From Kalaharituber pfeilii (lineage: Eukaryota; Ascomycota; Pezizomycetes; Pezizales; Pezizaceae): DNA of 64,000 nt. Where the stretch lies: contig WHUZ01000017.1 of the NCBI GenBank assembly GCA_015179045.1, forward strand, positions 62,001 through 126,000. The letters run 5' to 3'. A program made the position numbers and the translations under genes. Shown piece by piece: positions 1-10,651 of the stretch; the first letter of the stretch is position 1; each line of letters begins with the position of its first letter. A model generated the notes under the pieces. It searched no databases, was not told where the DNA came from, and was given only the letters and a program-made list of their open reading frames with translations.

Positions 1-29
1 AGTGGGGGTAGCCATGCTGGGTTGGGGCT

Positions 30-44
30 GGGGGGGGGGGGGGG
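30..44. repeat. Poly-G tract (15 G)
   Basis: Uninterrupted run of 15 G. It is one of several G or C runs of 12 or more in the intergenic DNA of this window. Confidence 0.9.
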
Positions 45-925
45 AAATTAGGTATATAGACCTTCGCCAGGAGGAGATGGTCAGATCATGCAATCAAATT
101 GTATACAAGGAGGATGTACGGTACTTTATGTTTCAACGGAGAAAATTAAGAATTTTGAGCAGATGTCAACAACGATCCCGGCTCGGCCAGTTCTTCTACT
201 TGTGTGAAGGACACCAGTGGTGCAGGCGAGATGGGGGTAGGGTTTGGCAAGGAGTCAAGCCTAGTGGGTAGAACTGGCCTCCATGTGCCACCACTTCTCT
301 GGAACGGGGCCAACGCTCAATCGAGGGCAGGTAATTTGGACTTGGTGACGGAAGCGGGCTGGGGTAGGGGGAGAAGAGACGAGCAACTGGCGCTGGGGAG
401 GGGGGGAGTGGAGGGGGGAGCTGGAGAAGGGCGTTTGGCGGGGCGAGGGCGAGTCGTGAGCTGCCGCGACCGCTTTCCCTCAGGTCGGGAAGAATTGCTA
501 CAGGGGACTGGGGGGGAGGGGGGAGGTTGCACCAAGGGGAGCAAGCAGCTGGCGGGGGCCGGGGCTGCTGGGGGGGCTGCTGGGGCCAGGAGTCGGCGAT
601 GATCCTTGACGTCTGAGGCCCTGCCCGCAAGTTCGTGCCTTCTAGACAGAATGGAGGTGGGGGGGTGTTCGCTGTGTTCGCTCGCTGTGCTGCTGGGGCT
701 GGCGCTGGCGGGCTGGATGTGCTTGAACGCAGATGCGTGCGGCTTTAAAGGAGCGGGCAGGATGCGCTGGGGAGGCAGCCGCAGGAAGGACCGAGGGGAC
801 GTGAGGGGAGATTTGGTCCCTGAGACGCTAGAGGGCGGATCTGTGGCTGCTTCTCGCTAGTGCCGTGGGATACGACGCCGCCTTGTCTGTCCTGGTCAGG
901 GGCCCCCGACTCGGGATGCCATGCC

Positions 926-975
926 CGGCCAGGCGGCCAGCGGCCAGGCGGCCAGCGGCCAGGCGGCCAGGCGGC
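926..975. repeat. GGCCAGGCG/GGCCAGC minisatellite
   Basis: About three copies of a 15-bp unit made of GGCCAGGC and GGCCAGC blocks in tandem. No coding function is apparent. Confidence 0.8.
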
Positions 976-2044
976 ATGGCTCTAACAGGCCGGCGCCTTC
1001 GCAGCAGCACTCGAGCAGCAGCAGCAGCAGCAGCAGGCATTCACAGCGCTGCGCGATGCGAGGGCACTCCGCAATGCAGTGCCCGCTGCGTACCATCGTA
1101 TCACGCGCATAAGTGCAACCTAAGATAAGTAGCAATGTCTCTTAGCCTGACAGACAGAGCGGCGGCGGAGGGTGTCACAGCGCGGCTGCGCAAAGGATGT
1201 GCTCTGCGAGATTGTACTCTACAATGATGCTACAGCAGTCCGTGAGGCCACACGGTACTGTAGAGCACTCGCAGCGACCAGCACTCCCCTCTTGAAACCC
1301 CCGCATGCAAGGAGCACTGGATGTGCGCCAGCACTCGATATGGACTTCGTACCAACCTAGCGCTGCACTTCGTCACTGGCATCTTCTCGAGCAAGTGGCC
1401 CGCCGGACCAACACCCGCCCTGCTAATGACTGCAGTCTGGTTCTACTGTGGAAAGGAACATGCTGCCTGAGGGATGGAAGAGAGAGCCAGTGCAATGCAT
1501 GTATGCAATTTGGTACTTCATACAGTACATATTCATCAATGGTGGGGTGCAGAACATGTCAAAGATAGCATCAGCGTGGGAAACAATTCAATCTAGGCTG
1601 ATACACATGCTTACTGTAGCCAGCTACTCAGCCAGACTACAGTGGCATCAGCTACAGCCTATAGCTGCCTAACATGTAATCTTGTGTAGATTAAACACGA
1701 AATCTTAGCTATGACGTCCTAAGGCCCCTGAATCAGGGCGAATTACCCTCAAGCGCGGTAAGCAATTGTAAACTCCCCTTGTGCCTAATTGTTTTTGTGC
1801 CCTTCAGCCAGAGGTCGTGTAACAAGACTACTGCATTGAGGTGAGAGTATGTTTGGGCTTTTGGGCTAGGCATCACTTTTTGCCTTGGACCACTAGTGCT
1901 GAGAGCATTGGCACTCTTATATTCAGCTTTGTGTGCATTCAATAGCTGGTTATACTTAGAAATAACAGTGCTACGAATACTACTACCTACTAGACAATTC
2001 ATAGTCTGGTTGCAGGTAAATTCATTGGGCACGATGAATGTATC

Positions 2045-2097
2045 GTACACTACCTGGGCACGAGAACCGTGTATGTACACTACCTGGTTACGAGACT
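2045..2097 (+). repeat. Two-copy tandem repeat, 30-bp period
   Basis: Units at 2045-2067 and 2075-2097 share GTACACTACCTGG followed by ACGAGA. The second copy contains a 17-nt word (2083-2099) that recurs exactly at 22929-22945. It directly precedes the transposon and may be older repeat debris. Confidence 0.7.
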
Positions 2098-2106
2098 AAT
2101 ACACTA

Positions 2107-3213
2107 GGGGTATTCAGACTAGAGATATCCGATCGGATACGTATTCACCCATATGCGGACATGACTTTCCCCTAGTCTGAACACCCGGTAAAAATTAACG
2201 TACGCGAAATCAGGAGTTTTACCCCGGATATGGGGTCCTCTCTACACGCAAAATTTTGGCGTCATATCCGACATGTTTTTGGGACGTATCTGGTGCTTGG
2301 CGTCATACACGTGACAGTTATGATTTTGCGCAGTCTCAAGTAGCGGTGCCTCATTAACCACTGGGCAATAAGCCCCTTGAGTATCTCATCTTCCATCTCC
2401 TCAACTGTCATTTCAGAGTCCAAATGGCCGTTGTCAAGCTCGTCGTCATATTCCTCCTCCAACCATTTATCTTCTTCTGCCGCATCCACTTCTGATTCGT
2501 CAGAAGACCCATCATCCTCAGATTCAGAACTTGAAGATGACGAATCATCGCTACTGGAGTTGCTTGACCAATCAGAAGAGTCGCTTTCAGGGTTCATCTC
2601 CTCTTCTGCCAATACTTCCCCAAGCGTCTCCTCTAACTCCTCTACCACCTCTTCCCATCCCTGTTCCACACTCTCAACACTATCCCTGATTACCTCCGCA
2701 GTGTGATTTAGCTTCTCTTGTTCATTCCTAGCTTGCTGACCGTTCCAATAACCATTTATCAATTTGCGCTTGTCGCTCACCCGTGGCATGTTGCGTGGCT
2801 TTTTGCGTGGGACTTAGGCTCGTGGAACTTCGTGGCTGATGTTATTTGGAAACTGGCTCACGCACTTGTGGACTTAGGAATTTCTAAGTTCAGACGGAGG
2901 TAGACTAAAGGGTCATGCAACCAGCCTACTGCAAGCCAAGACCACTCCCTTCATCTGCACGTGGCGCCTACATGTGACTTCATGAGCATATCTACCAGAT
3001 ATGATTTCCTATATTCAATCGGATATGACGGTCCAATATCCGGACATGAGGACCCCATATCTGCCCGTATCCGACCGTATAAGTACGCTTCAAGTAGTCT
3101 CCGGACCGGATATGAAAATTCATCGTAGGGCACCCAACACGATTTTCCTATCCGGATTTTTGGGATTTTCATATCTACCATATCCGATCGGATATTTCTA
3201 GTCTGAATACCCC
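2107..3213. mobile_element. 1.1-kb DNA transposon with 33-bp terminal inverted repeats
   Basis: The ends 2107-2139 and 3181-3213 are inverted copies of each other over 33 bp with one mismatch; both begin GGGGTATTCAGACTAG. The element is flanked by TA on each side (2105-2106, 3214-3215), consistent with a TA target duplication. A third, inverted TIR-like block sits at 2169-2186. Both subterminal zones are full of short ATATCCG/CGGATAT words (for example 2129-2140, 2226-2231, 3017-3050, 3110-3118), as expected for transposase binding sites. The only sizeable frame inside is the acidic one at 2262-2789; no DDE catalytic core is visible, so the element looks internally deleted and non-autonomous. 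Superfamily is undecided: TA duplication fits Tc1/mariner or ISL2EU-like groups, while the acidic N-terminus recalls fungal PIF/Harbinger proteins. Confidence 0.85.
2262..2789 (-). pseudogene. Truncated transposon-encoded protein, acidic N-terminal part
   Basis: A 175-residue frame lies inside the TIR element. It begins with a basic stretch (MPRVSDKRKLINGYW) and has a long Ser/Asp/Glu-rich centre. The end (IAQWLMRHRYLRLRK) looks like the start of a transposase recognition helix and then runs into non-homologous residues at the presumed deletion joint. No catalytic DDE motif is present. I infer a remnant of the transposase gene of this family, not a functional enzyme; a host origin is unlikely because the frame is wholly enclosed by the inverted repeats. 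Confidence 0.5.
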
Positions 3214-5481
3214 TACTACCTACATACTTGTATGTATGTCCTTAACGTTGCAAAGCTGTTTGGCCTTGGCATAAGACTACAGTAACCTATAAGTACTACT
3301 CATTGTTCTTCCTTATTGTCTGTAATGCCTCTTCGGCTGCATTTTCTCGGTCTATCTTTCTGGGGCCCCATTATTTTTACAATTCAGTTTCTTTTTCTCC
3401 TGTTTTTACTTCCCGCTATTAATTTGCTTTCCACGGTCTTGATCTCGATCTCTTCCTCCCACTTTTGAAGGGGTTTCCTCAGCTCTTTGCGCGCCTTCCC
3501 AGCCGTTCCTTGGCTAGCTCTTTCGCTCTTCTTGCTGTCTCCGGTGCCCTCCATGCCCTCCCACACGTTATTCCACAATTGGTCCCATGAAAGTGCATGG
3601 GTAGTGCAAGACACTGCCCAGATCAGGACGTCTTACTTAGGCACTCAAAGTACTCATGCCTACTTGGTTGAGACTACATCACTACCGTGTTCAAGACCTT
3701 TACTAACGTATGTACGTAAGTACATAAGTACTATTACTTATTGGTTAGGAAAGTTAGTGAACGATGGCGCGCTGGCCATGGGAAGAGCTGATTCTTCTGT
3801 ACTCTGGAGACTTCTCGATTCGTCATACATCTCCTCTCCGGTCCTGGAACGATAGCTCACCATCAACCTGCTAAGCTGCTATACGAACGAGCATCTGTGG
3901 AACAGGCAGAAGGCAGCTGCGAAGGAACTCCAACATCGGCTGATGATAGTACAAAACATCATGTCAGATTCTCCTCCTTCACATCCCGGCCTACCCTCTC
4001 CAGCAATCTGACCTCTACGGATGTTGACATTAATTGACTTCTTCACATCCAAAAAACAATTTCACTTTCATACCTTCATCTCCATCTTTCAAGAAACTAT
4101 TAACTATGGATCCATTGACAGAACTCGCATTCCCTACCCAACATTCCGATCTACCACCAAAATAGAACCTATACTTGTATTCAGGAAGAATAAATCATCC
4201 TCTATACACCAAGACTCTAGATTAACATTGTGGTTTTTATTTACCTGATTTCTTTTGCCAGAATCCGAGAGACATTGAATGTGTTGGATATTGCAATTAC
4301 TGCTCCACTCACTTAGAAAATAGCTACAAGTCTAGAACACACATACACACACACTTTGCCAGAGGTGTTGGCAGCGCGAGGCTCAGAGTACCAGCTGTGC
4401 GGTGTAAGGAGGGAGATGATGAGTTGAAGTCAGTTTCTCGAAAGTTAAGCGGTGATTGGCCAAGTTCATAATTGAAGTATGGATTCCATGGCTCAGAACT
4501 CGTAACATAGGTAATTTAGTTCACATATTTGCATCTAACGGGTGGGTATTCAGAGCTTTGTAACTCAGATACGATGCAAGAAAATGCTAGATGCTCGCCA
4601 AACTCACATGTCAATCATCAAGCAATTGCTTCTATTTCTTTATACTCTACTCCTCGGTGAATTGAACAATGACAGCCTTTGCAAAGCTTTTCCGGCGACC
4701 ACAATCAACTATCAGGATATTCTGGAGCTATACTTCAGATGGATATAATGACAATCGATATTCTGGGCATTGCGAATTATCTACAAGGCTTTCAACACAA
4801 AAACGCTTTGATTTCAAACATGCTCGCAGTAGATGGTATCGATTGACCCACATGCATTTGATGTGGAAAATGGTACAAAAGAGAAGGAGAGTCTCTAGGC
4901 TCACGCCGCCAATAATTCCCACAGCTGCCCAAATCTTCAGTTTCAATGCAGTCGATAATGAAGTGTAATCCTCAGAATGCCAACTTCACGATCCCATACA
5001 CTACAATTTTGATGATCTGTGCTTATCATCAGTCAGTTGGTATTCAGCACTCACAAACCATTAAATCTTACTCTCAGTGTTTCCACAACACTGAAGTAGA
5101 TACTGGGATAATACGCTGTCATTGGGCTAGGAGTATCATGCTCATCCATTTGGGACATTCTGCTGGATTCTCAATGGCCCCAGGTGTTGATGTACTTAAG
5201 TTATTCCACTCGATGAAAATTACAAATACCTTCTATGCATATTCTACTGCAATACTACTGGAGATGCACAACTACCATAACTTCATGTATTTGTACAGAT
5301 AGGTAAGTTTGAATATCAGGGTAACAATAGCACTGTTGAACGAATCAACCACTATGCCCCAGTTCAGAGATTAGCTAATATCTCGTGTTATTTAACTCAG
5401 TCTCAAAACGGGAGCATATATCCTTGCGTAATATTGTTATCTAGGTGTAGCGCTACAATAAACGCGAGAAAGAAATAGTAT

Positions 5482-5511
5482 ACATATAAATATAAATATA
5501 AATATAAATAA
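5482..5511. repeat. (TATAAA)n microsatellite
   Basis: About four to five copies of a 6-bp TATAAA/ATAAAT unit in AT-rich intergenic DNA. Confidence 0.8.
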
Positions 5512-8015
5512 TAATTTCGCAATTGCTACTATTTTATTGCATCAGCTGTGGATACATAGCTTTAACATACACATACATGGCCCGCCGCAACCATTAACTA
5601 TTCACTTCATCAAGTGATCTGTTCGTCATATGTACCACATAGAGAATCTCCCAAACCTGCTTGGGTGTTAATTGATTACAGCTTGTATGGAACATCAATC
5701 CCATTCTCGACCTCTTACCGCGCTAAGTAGCCCAAGAAAACTAGCACCTTGCCACTAGTTTCGCTGTATCATAGGTTTTGTTTTTTCCTCCGAATCAATA
5801 GAAGTCTTGTGCCCAGTCGGAAGAGGGTCAACAGCTGTACGAGGGGTAGTGCGACATACAACAGCTGAGGGACCCTGACTAGTTGTTTTGAATCGATCAA
5901 ACTAAGCCATAATTGGTTGACAGGGGCCATCTGTTGAGCTTGGACCTGTTGCAAATTACTCTATAACCACGTGGTTTAAGAATTAAAGACTATGCATAGG
6001 TGTGGAGTTGACCAGGAAAAAGTGTACTAGTACTTGTACTCCCATCAATTGCAACAGCACTTTGAATCAACAGCAATTTCCGCTTTGCAACATTTTTATC
6101 GCTTGGCAGCGTGAAATTCAAATTCTAATGCCAAGGCGGTGTGTATAGGTTAACTGGTTGAAATTATGCTGCTTTGTAGTTGTGTGCACTGACATTTAAC
6201 GTTATTTCCTGCTGGCATTAAATTTTTTGAGGTTAACTTTTCATATGTAATAAACATACAAACTCCATTAGTGCTATACCATAGGTCTCTATGCAGTTTC
6301 AGCGCTGGTTTGTACTGCCAGTGACATAGATGGAGGCAAAAATGTTACTGCTATTGCAGCCGGTTACGCCACAGCCACGGTAGCAGCCTGGCAGCTACTA
6401 GTTAGCAGTCATGGCTTGGTTGAGCCACTACCAGCTGATGCGTTACCCTCAGCCTCAGCCAACAGCAATAGTCTGCGCTGTCGAATATTGCCATCGTTCC
6501 TATAGTGCCGCCCATATGTATTCTGGACAGTAGAGCTCCTAGGGCGTTCTGAGGTCCTTCCCGTATACCCTAGGATTCCCCCCTCTATGTATCGTATACA
6601 CTACGCATATACACTCCATAACGCTTTGCTTAGGCTATGCTCCGTTACGTTTCTCGGTCGGTTTAAGTACGACAGCACACGCATTCCCTTCCCTCCGGTT
6701 ACGTCCTTGCTCTGCCGTGCAAAGCCACTCGACACTTTCATTGGTGAAACGCTTAGTTAAGCGATATGCCAGCAAGCAATAGTAGTAGACCTAACGCTTA
6801 GATGCTGGTTGCGAGAGGATGTGGTTGTGATTGAGTCCAATTGTTATCATAGTCCCTACCCCACTATAGCGCTTGAGGGAAAGGAGTTCTTTGAAAGCGT
6901 GGGATATAAAGTACCTCCTGGTACAAATCGTTGTTAGTCCTAGGCTTAGATTAAAAGCACAGATCACAAACTCATCTGCAAAAAACAATTATATGCAGTC
7001 TGAAACGGACTACAAACAACAGTCAGGAAATTTCCAAATAAAAGCTTTATTGAAATTGGTTGGCTCACGTGGTCAACTGTCCGTTGATTGTCAGTCAATT
7101 GGCATATATACCTCATTCAGATGAAAGCAGTCTTGCAACCAGCAATACGGTGCGTATCCTGAACAGCACCAAGACTCCAAGTGACAGGCGATTCATACTA
7201 ATGAAACACAATTCCTCTAGATGGACATAGAAGTTTTGCTATCAATTGAAGCATTTGGTTTTACAGGGCCCTTAGTGTTACCATACTCTGGTCTTCAAAG
7301 TTGGTATGAAAGACCGATTCGAGTTGCCAAGTTTTCTGACAACTTGAAACTTAAATTATGAAATTCTTATCACCATAACTAACACTACATATGTATCACA
7401 GGGGCAATGTGCCTAGCAGGATGGTAAAATCCGAGGAGCGTACCCGTTTTCTTCCGAGGTCATGGTGTTCCAGATCTCCGGATATCATGAGGTTACAGAG
7501 ACCACAGATATCAAACCGAGGCTGATGGCTCACACCAGCAACCAGGATTGAAGAGAGACTAACATTGGAGACAGATGATGTGCAAAGACAATCTTATAAA
7601 TACAAAGATAACATTGCAAGTCGTTGCTTTGAGCTAACCGTATCGGTCTCAAGCTGGGCACGAGAACATCTGGACGCAAATACCAGGACTCTAAACTCTG
7701 CATTACAGTAATATGCATATCTCAGAAATTCTGTTGTCAACAAACCTGGAACGAGTCAAGTATCTGATAGCAAATCTTTCGTTTCTAAGAAAGGGGTTGG
7801 CTGCACCAAGGGGCCCTGGTCATATTATTAGAGTTTGTGGATCTACTAGTTGGCATGTATGTATGATTGAGAGTCATATTGTGTCAACTCTCCAGATTAT
7901 CCCTGGGGTTCTTGTTGCAAGACTAATTACTAGTATCTCCAGGTAGTGAAGACATGAATTCAAGCGGACCCCCCTTATTCACGTTTTTCAAGAATAGGCA
8001 AAGATTAAGAAAATT

Positions 8016-8044
8016 GCAAAAAAAAAAAAAAAAAAAAAAAAAAA
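8016..8044. repeat. Poly-A tract (about 29 A)
   Basis: Long uninterrupted A run. It could be the tail of a retroposed copy, but no retrotransposon coding sequence or target duplication was recognised upstream. Confidence 0.8.
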
Positions 8045-9267
8045 TTAGTATTGAACCATAGATACCATACCTAAATAAAGATTAGCAATTTCATCAGAAT
8101 TTAAATCGATGCATTATTGGCTTAGTTGTTGTGTTATTGCTCTAGAGGATGTCCGCTCTTCTGCTCTCGTAGCCCATTAAGGGCGACATTGAAATCAGTT
8201 GTAGCATATACCATAGGGTAGTATAACCCCATGGAGCGGATATGTCCATCTAATCGGGTTCCCCTTTACGCCCCAACTACTTCAAAGGGAGAACAGACAG
8301 TAAGACAGGCTAATAAAAGCAAAGTAGGGAAAAAAAGAAATGAAGAAACGCACCACCTTAGGCACTTTTAATGTCAGGTCCGGATCTTCCATGGATTATT
8401 GCACGCCGCAAGAGAAGATCTGCTTTTCGGTCCGAGACAAAGCGCCTCCCTGGATTTGGAGATCTGAGTACCCAATGGAGAAAAGGCGCTCTAGAAGTGG
8501 CAGAGAACCGAGTACCTTTTCTCTGCTAGCTCCGCAGAAGCGTAGCTGCACCCTGACTATTGCAGCTCGCTATTATTGCCCGTTTGACAGAATAACCTCG
8601 TACCGTCCAAATTTTTCAAGCTAAGCGGCAAGCCAATACGATAGGAGAAAAGATTCAACCACGCGATTCATGAGTGGTAAACCCACAATCCCACAATGGC
8701 CCTTGTTGCCTGCACTCTTCCTGTATGCATGCACTAGAGCGTTCTAGCAACTTCACAGGTACTGGGGGTATGGCATCTTTACGTGGAAAGCGCCGATTTA
8801 GAGCGGATGAGCGTACTGACTGGGTTAAGAGCAGAGGAACCAGCTGGTGATACCCTTGCTAGAGACTCGTTTTACGGAGCGCCGGTGGGATTATAACCTT
8901 GCTAGTAATGACGACGGTACTGAAGAACCCTGATGAGAGAAGTTTAGGCTCTTGATGAAGGTTTGGTATTCTAGCAATTCTATGCTGATGAGGTTGGACT
9001 ACGCTGGTTAGCGAGTAGCTACATTTCACGGACCTTGTTCTAATGGGGCAGCACTGTCATATGATTGATAACAAACATGGGCGCATGATAATTACAGTCT
9101 GAAAACAATGTGTGAGGTTGTTCACGAGGTGTGATTTCATATAGAAGCAAGGTTATCGTGACAAAAACGGGAGTGCGCATCAAAAGGTGGATGGAACGGT
9201 ACATTGCATGCATTGACGTTTTTTCATGATGTGACAGCTGATTGCCGCAAATTCACCGTGGCCATGT

Positions 9268-9286
9268 GGGGGGGGGGGGGGGGGGG
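9268..9286. repeat. Poly-G tract (19 G)
   Basis: The longest G run in the window, in intergenic DNA. Confidence 0.9.
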
Positions 9287-9670
9287 TTGTTAGCGACTAC
9301 ACCCTAGCTTATAATTCACATGACGGGAAGATAACAATGTTTCCTTACCCCTTTTAACGGGTTTTCCTCACAATGCAGTGCTTGAACGATTCACAGCTGC
9401 CAGTCTGGTTGATTTTCGAATCTGGAGTATAGCGGCAATGTGCCGAAGTCCTTTATGGATGATCAAGTTGTCAGCAGTGATCGAAAAGGGCGAAATTTGA
9501 AGGGCGAGGCATCAGGTAATAAAGCACGGCAGTCTGCACCACGCAGGTCGGAATAATGCCAGTGGGGTAATAAATGTTACATGCCGGTGAGGGTGAGGGC
9601 GAGGATGCACGGGTCATCAGATAGTATAGGTCCCGGGGGAGCATGTGCTGAAGTCGCCTTAGCCCGGTGT

Positions 9671-9699
9671 ATACTGTACTGTACTGTACTGTACTGTAC
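9671..9699. repeat. (CTGTA)n microsatellite
   Basis: About five tandem copies of a 5-bp unit, followed about 45 bp downstream by CTAGTACTAGTACTGTAC-like sequence. Confidence 0.85.
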
Positions 9700-10651
9700 G
9701 AAGTGCGCCTTTGCTGGACTGGTCACCGAGACGACTGAATCTAGTACTAGTACTGTACTAGTAGTCACGTTGCGACTGATTCAGATGGAATCCATCATTG
9801 CTGCAGCGCGGGCGTGCGATGTGATGCCATCGCGGTGATGGTGATGCTAGTGCATATGTGCTGTCCAGGTACGTATGCGATATGCGGGTGCCACGGCCGC
9901 CTCCGCTGGCCTCTCCGCTGGCCTCTCCGCTGGGCCTCTGCTGGCGTCTGGCTGCGCTCCCCGTATGTCGGCGCCGCTGCTCTCCTGCTGTGCTCCTGTG
10001 CTCCTGTGCTGTCCGCGCCGTCCCACCTGCGCATCGCAGGGCCGGCGCGGTGCCTGCCCTTCTGCTGCAAGCACCCCATAAGCACCCCATAGGCACCCCC
10101 TCCACCGCTGCTGCTGCTCCTGCTCCTGCTCCTGCTCCGCACCCATGCCCCCCATCCCATCGCAGCCCGTATCATATCCTGCCCGCCCTCCCCCCCGCCC
10201 AATCTACCTTGCCGATGCAGCACAGCGCTAGCTCCTGCGCTTCACATCCCGACTTTCGCTGAGGGCTGCCATCTCGCGCTCCATTAGTGCTAGGTCTGTC
10301 AAGCCCCCCCTCATCTGTTTTACTCAAAGGGTCGTGCGAAGGGTCTGCCGGCCCCGGCCCATCTCCCCCAGGGACCACCCGGTTCTGAGATCATTCGTAC
10401 ATCCCCATACAGCGGTCAGATTGCCCCCCCCCCCCAATCTTCATCTACCGCCCTCCCACTAGCTGGGTGTCCTCTTGACTTTACTACCTTGCTCCTCTTG
10501 CAACCCCCCCTCCCCAAGCCCACGCTTCGCCTTCGATTTCAAATTATCCCTATCCTTTTATCTAGACTCCCCTCTGTAACCTCTCCCCGTCCTCCTACCC
10601 TTACATCTCTCGACTCAATATAACCCCTCAGAGGCACAGCGGGTTCTGTCC

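Larger units (their letters stand above)
1..2104. other. Intergenic, repeat-rich, no gene recognised
   Basis: Open frames here are short, overlap one another on both strands and are dominated by Gly/Arg/Pro runs, so none is called a gene. The stretch holds a 15-G run at 30-44, purine-rich tracts to about 560, a GGCCAGGCG minisatellite at 926-975 and a CAG run ending at 1036. AT-richer DNA follows, ending in a 30-bp-period tandem pair at 2045-2097. Confidence 0.6.
3216..10651. other. Long intergenic region without a recognisable gene
   Basis: AT-rich DNA to about 9.5 kb, then GC- and CT-rich promoter-like sequence upstream of the scaffold gene. Frames at 3487-3855 (+), 4946-5302 (+) and 8340-8624 (+) have no family features. 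It holds a TATAAA-type microsatellite (5482-5511), a poly-A run (about 8016-8044), a 19-G run (9268-9286), a CTGTA microsatellite (9671-9699), GCTCCT repeats (10107-10138) and a 12-C run (10424-10435). The pyrimidine-rich 10436-10640 is probably the promoter and 5' UTR of the next gene. Confidence 0.5.

Noticed and set aside
3487..3855. 122-residue frame with a signal-peptide-like start
   Set aside because: A hydrophobic start is the only feature; the rest is compositionally random and an antisense frame of similar quality covers the same DNA.
8016..8044. Poly-A run as the tail of a LINE or processed pseudogene
   Set aside because: No reverse transcriptase, no recognisable source gene and no target duplication around it.
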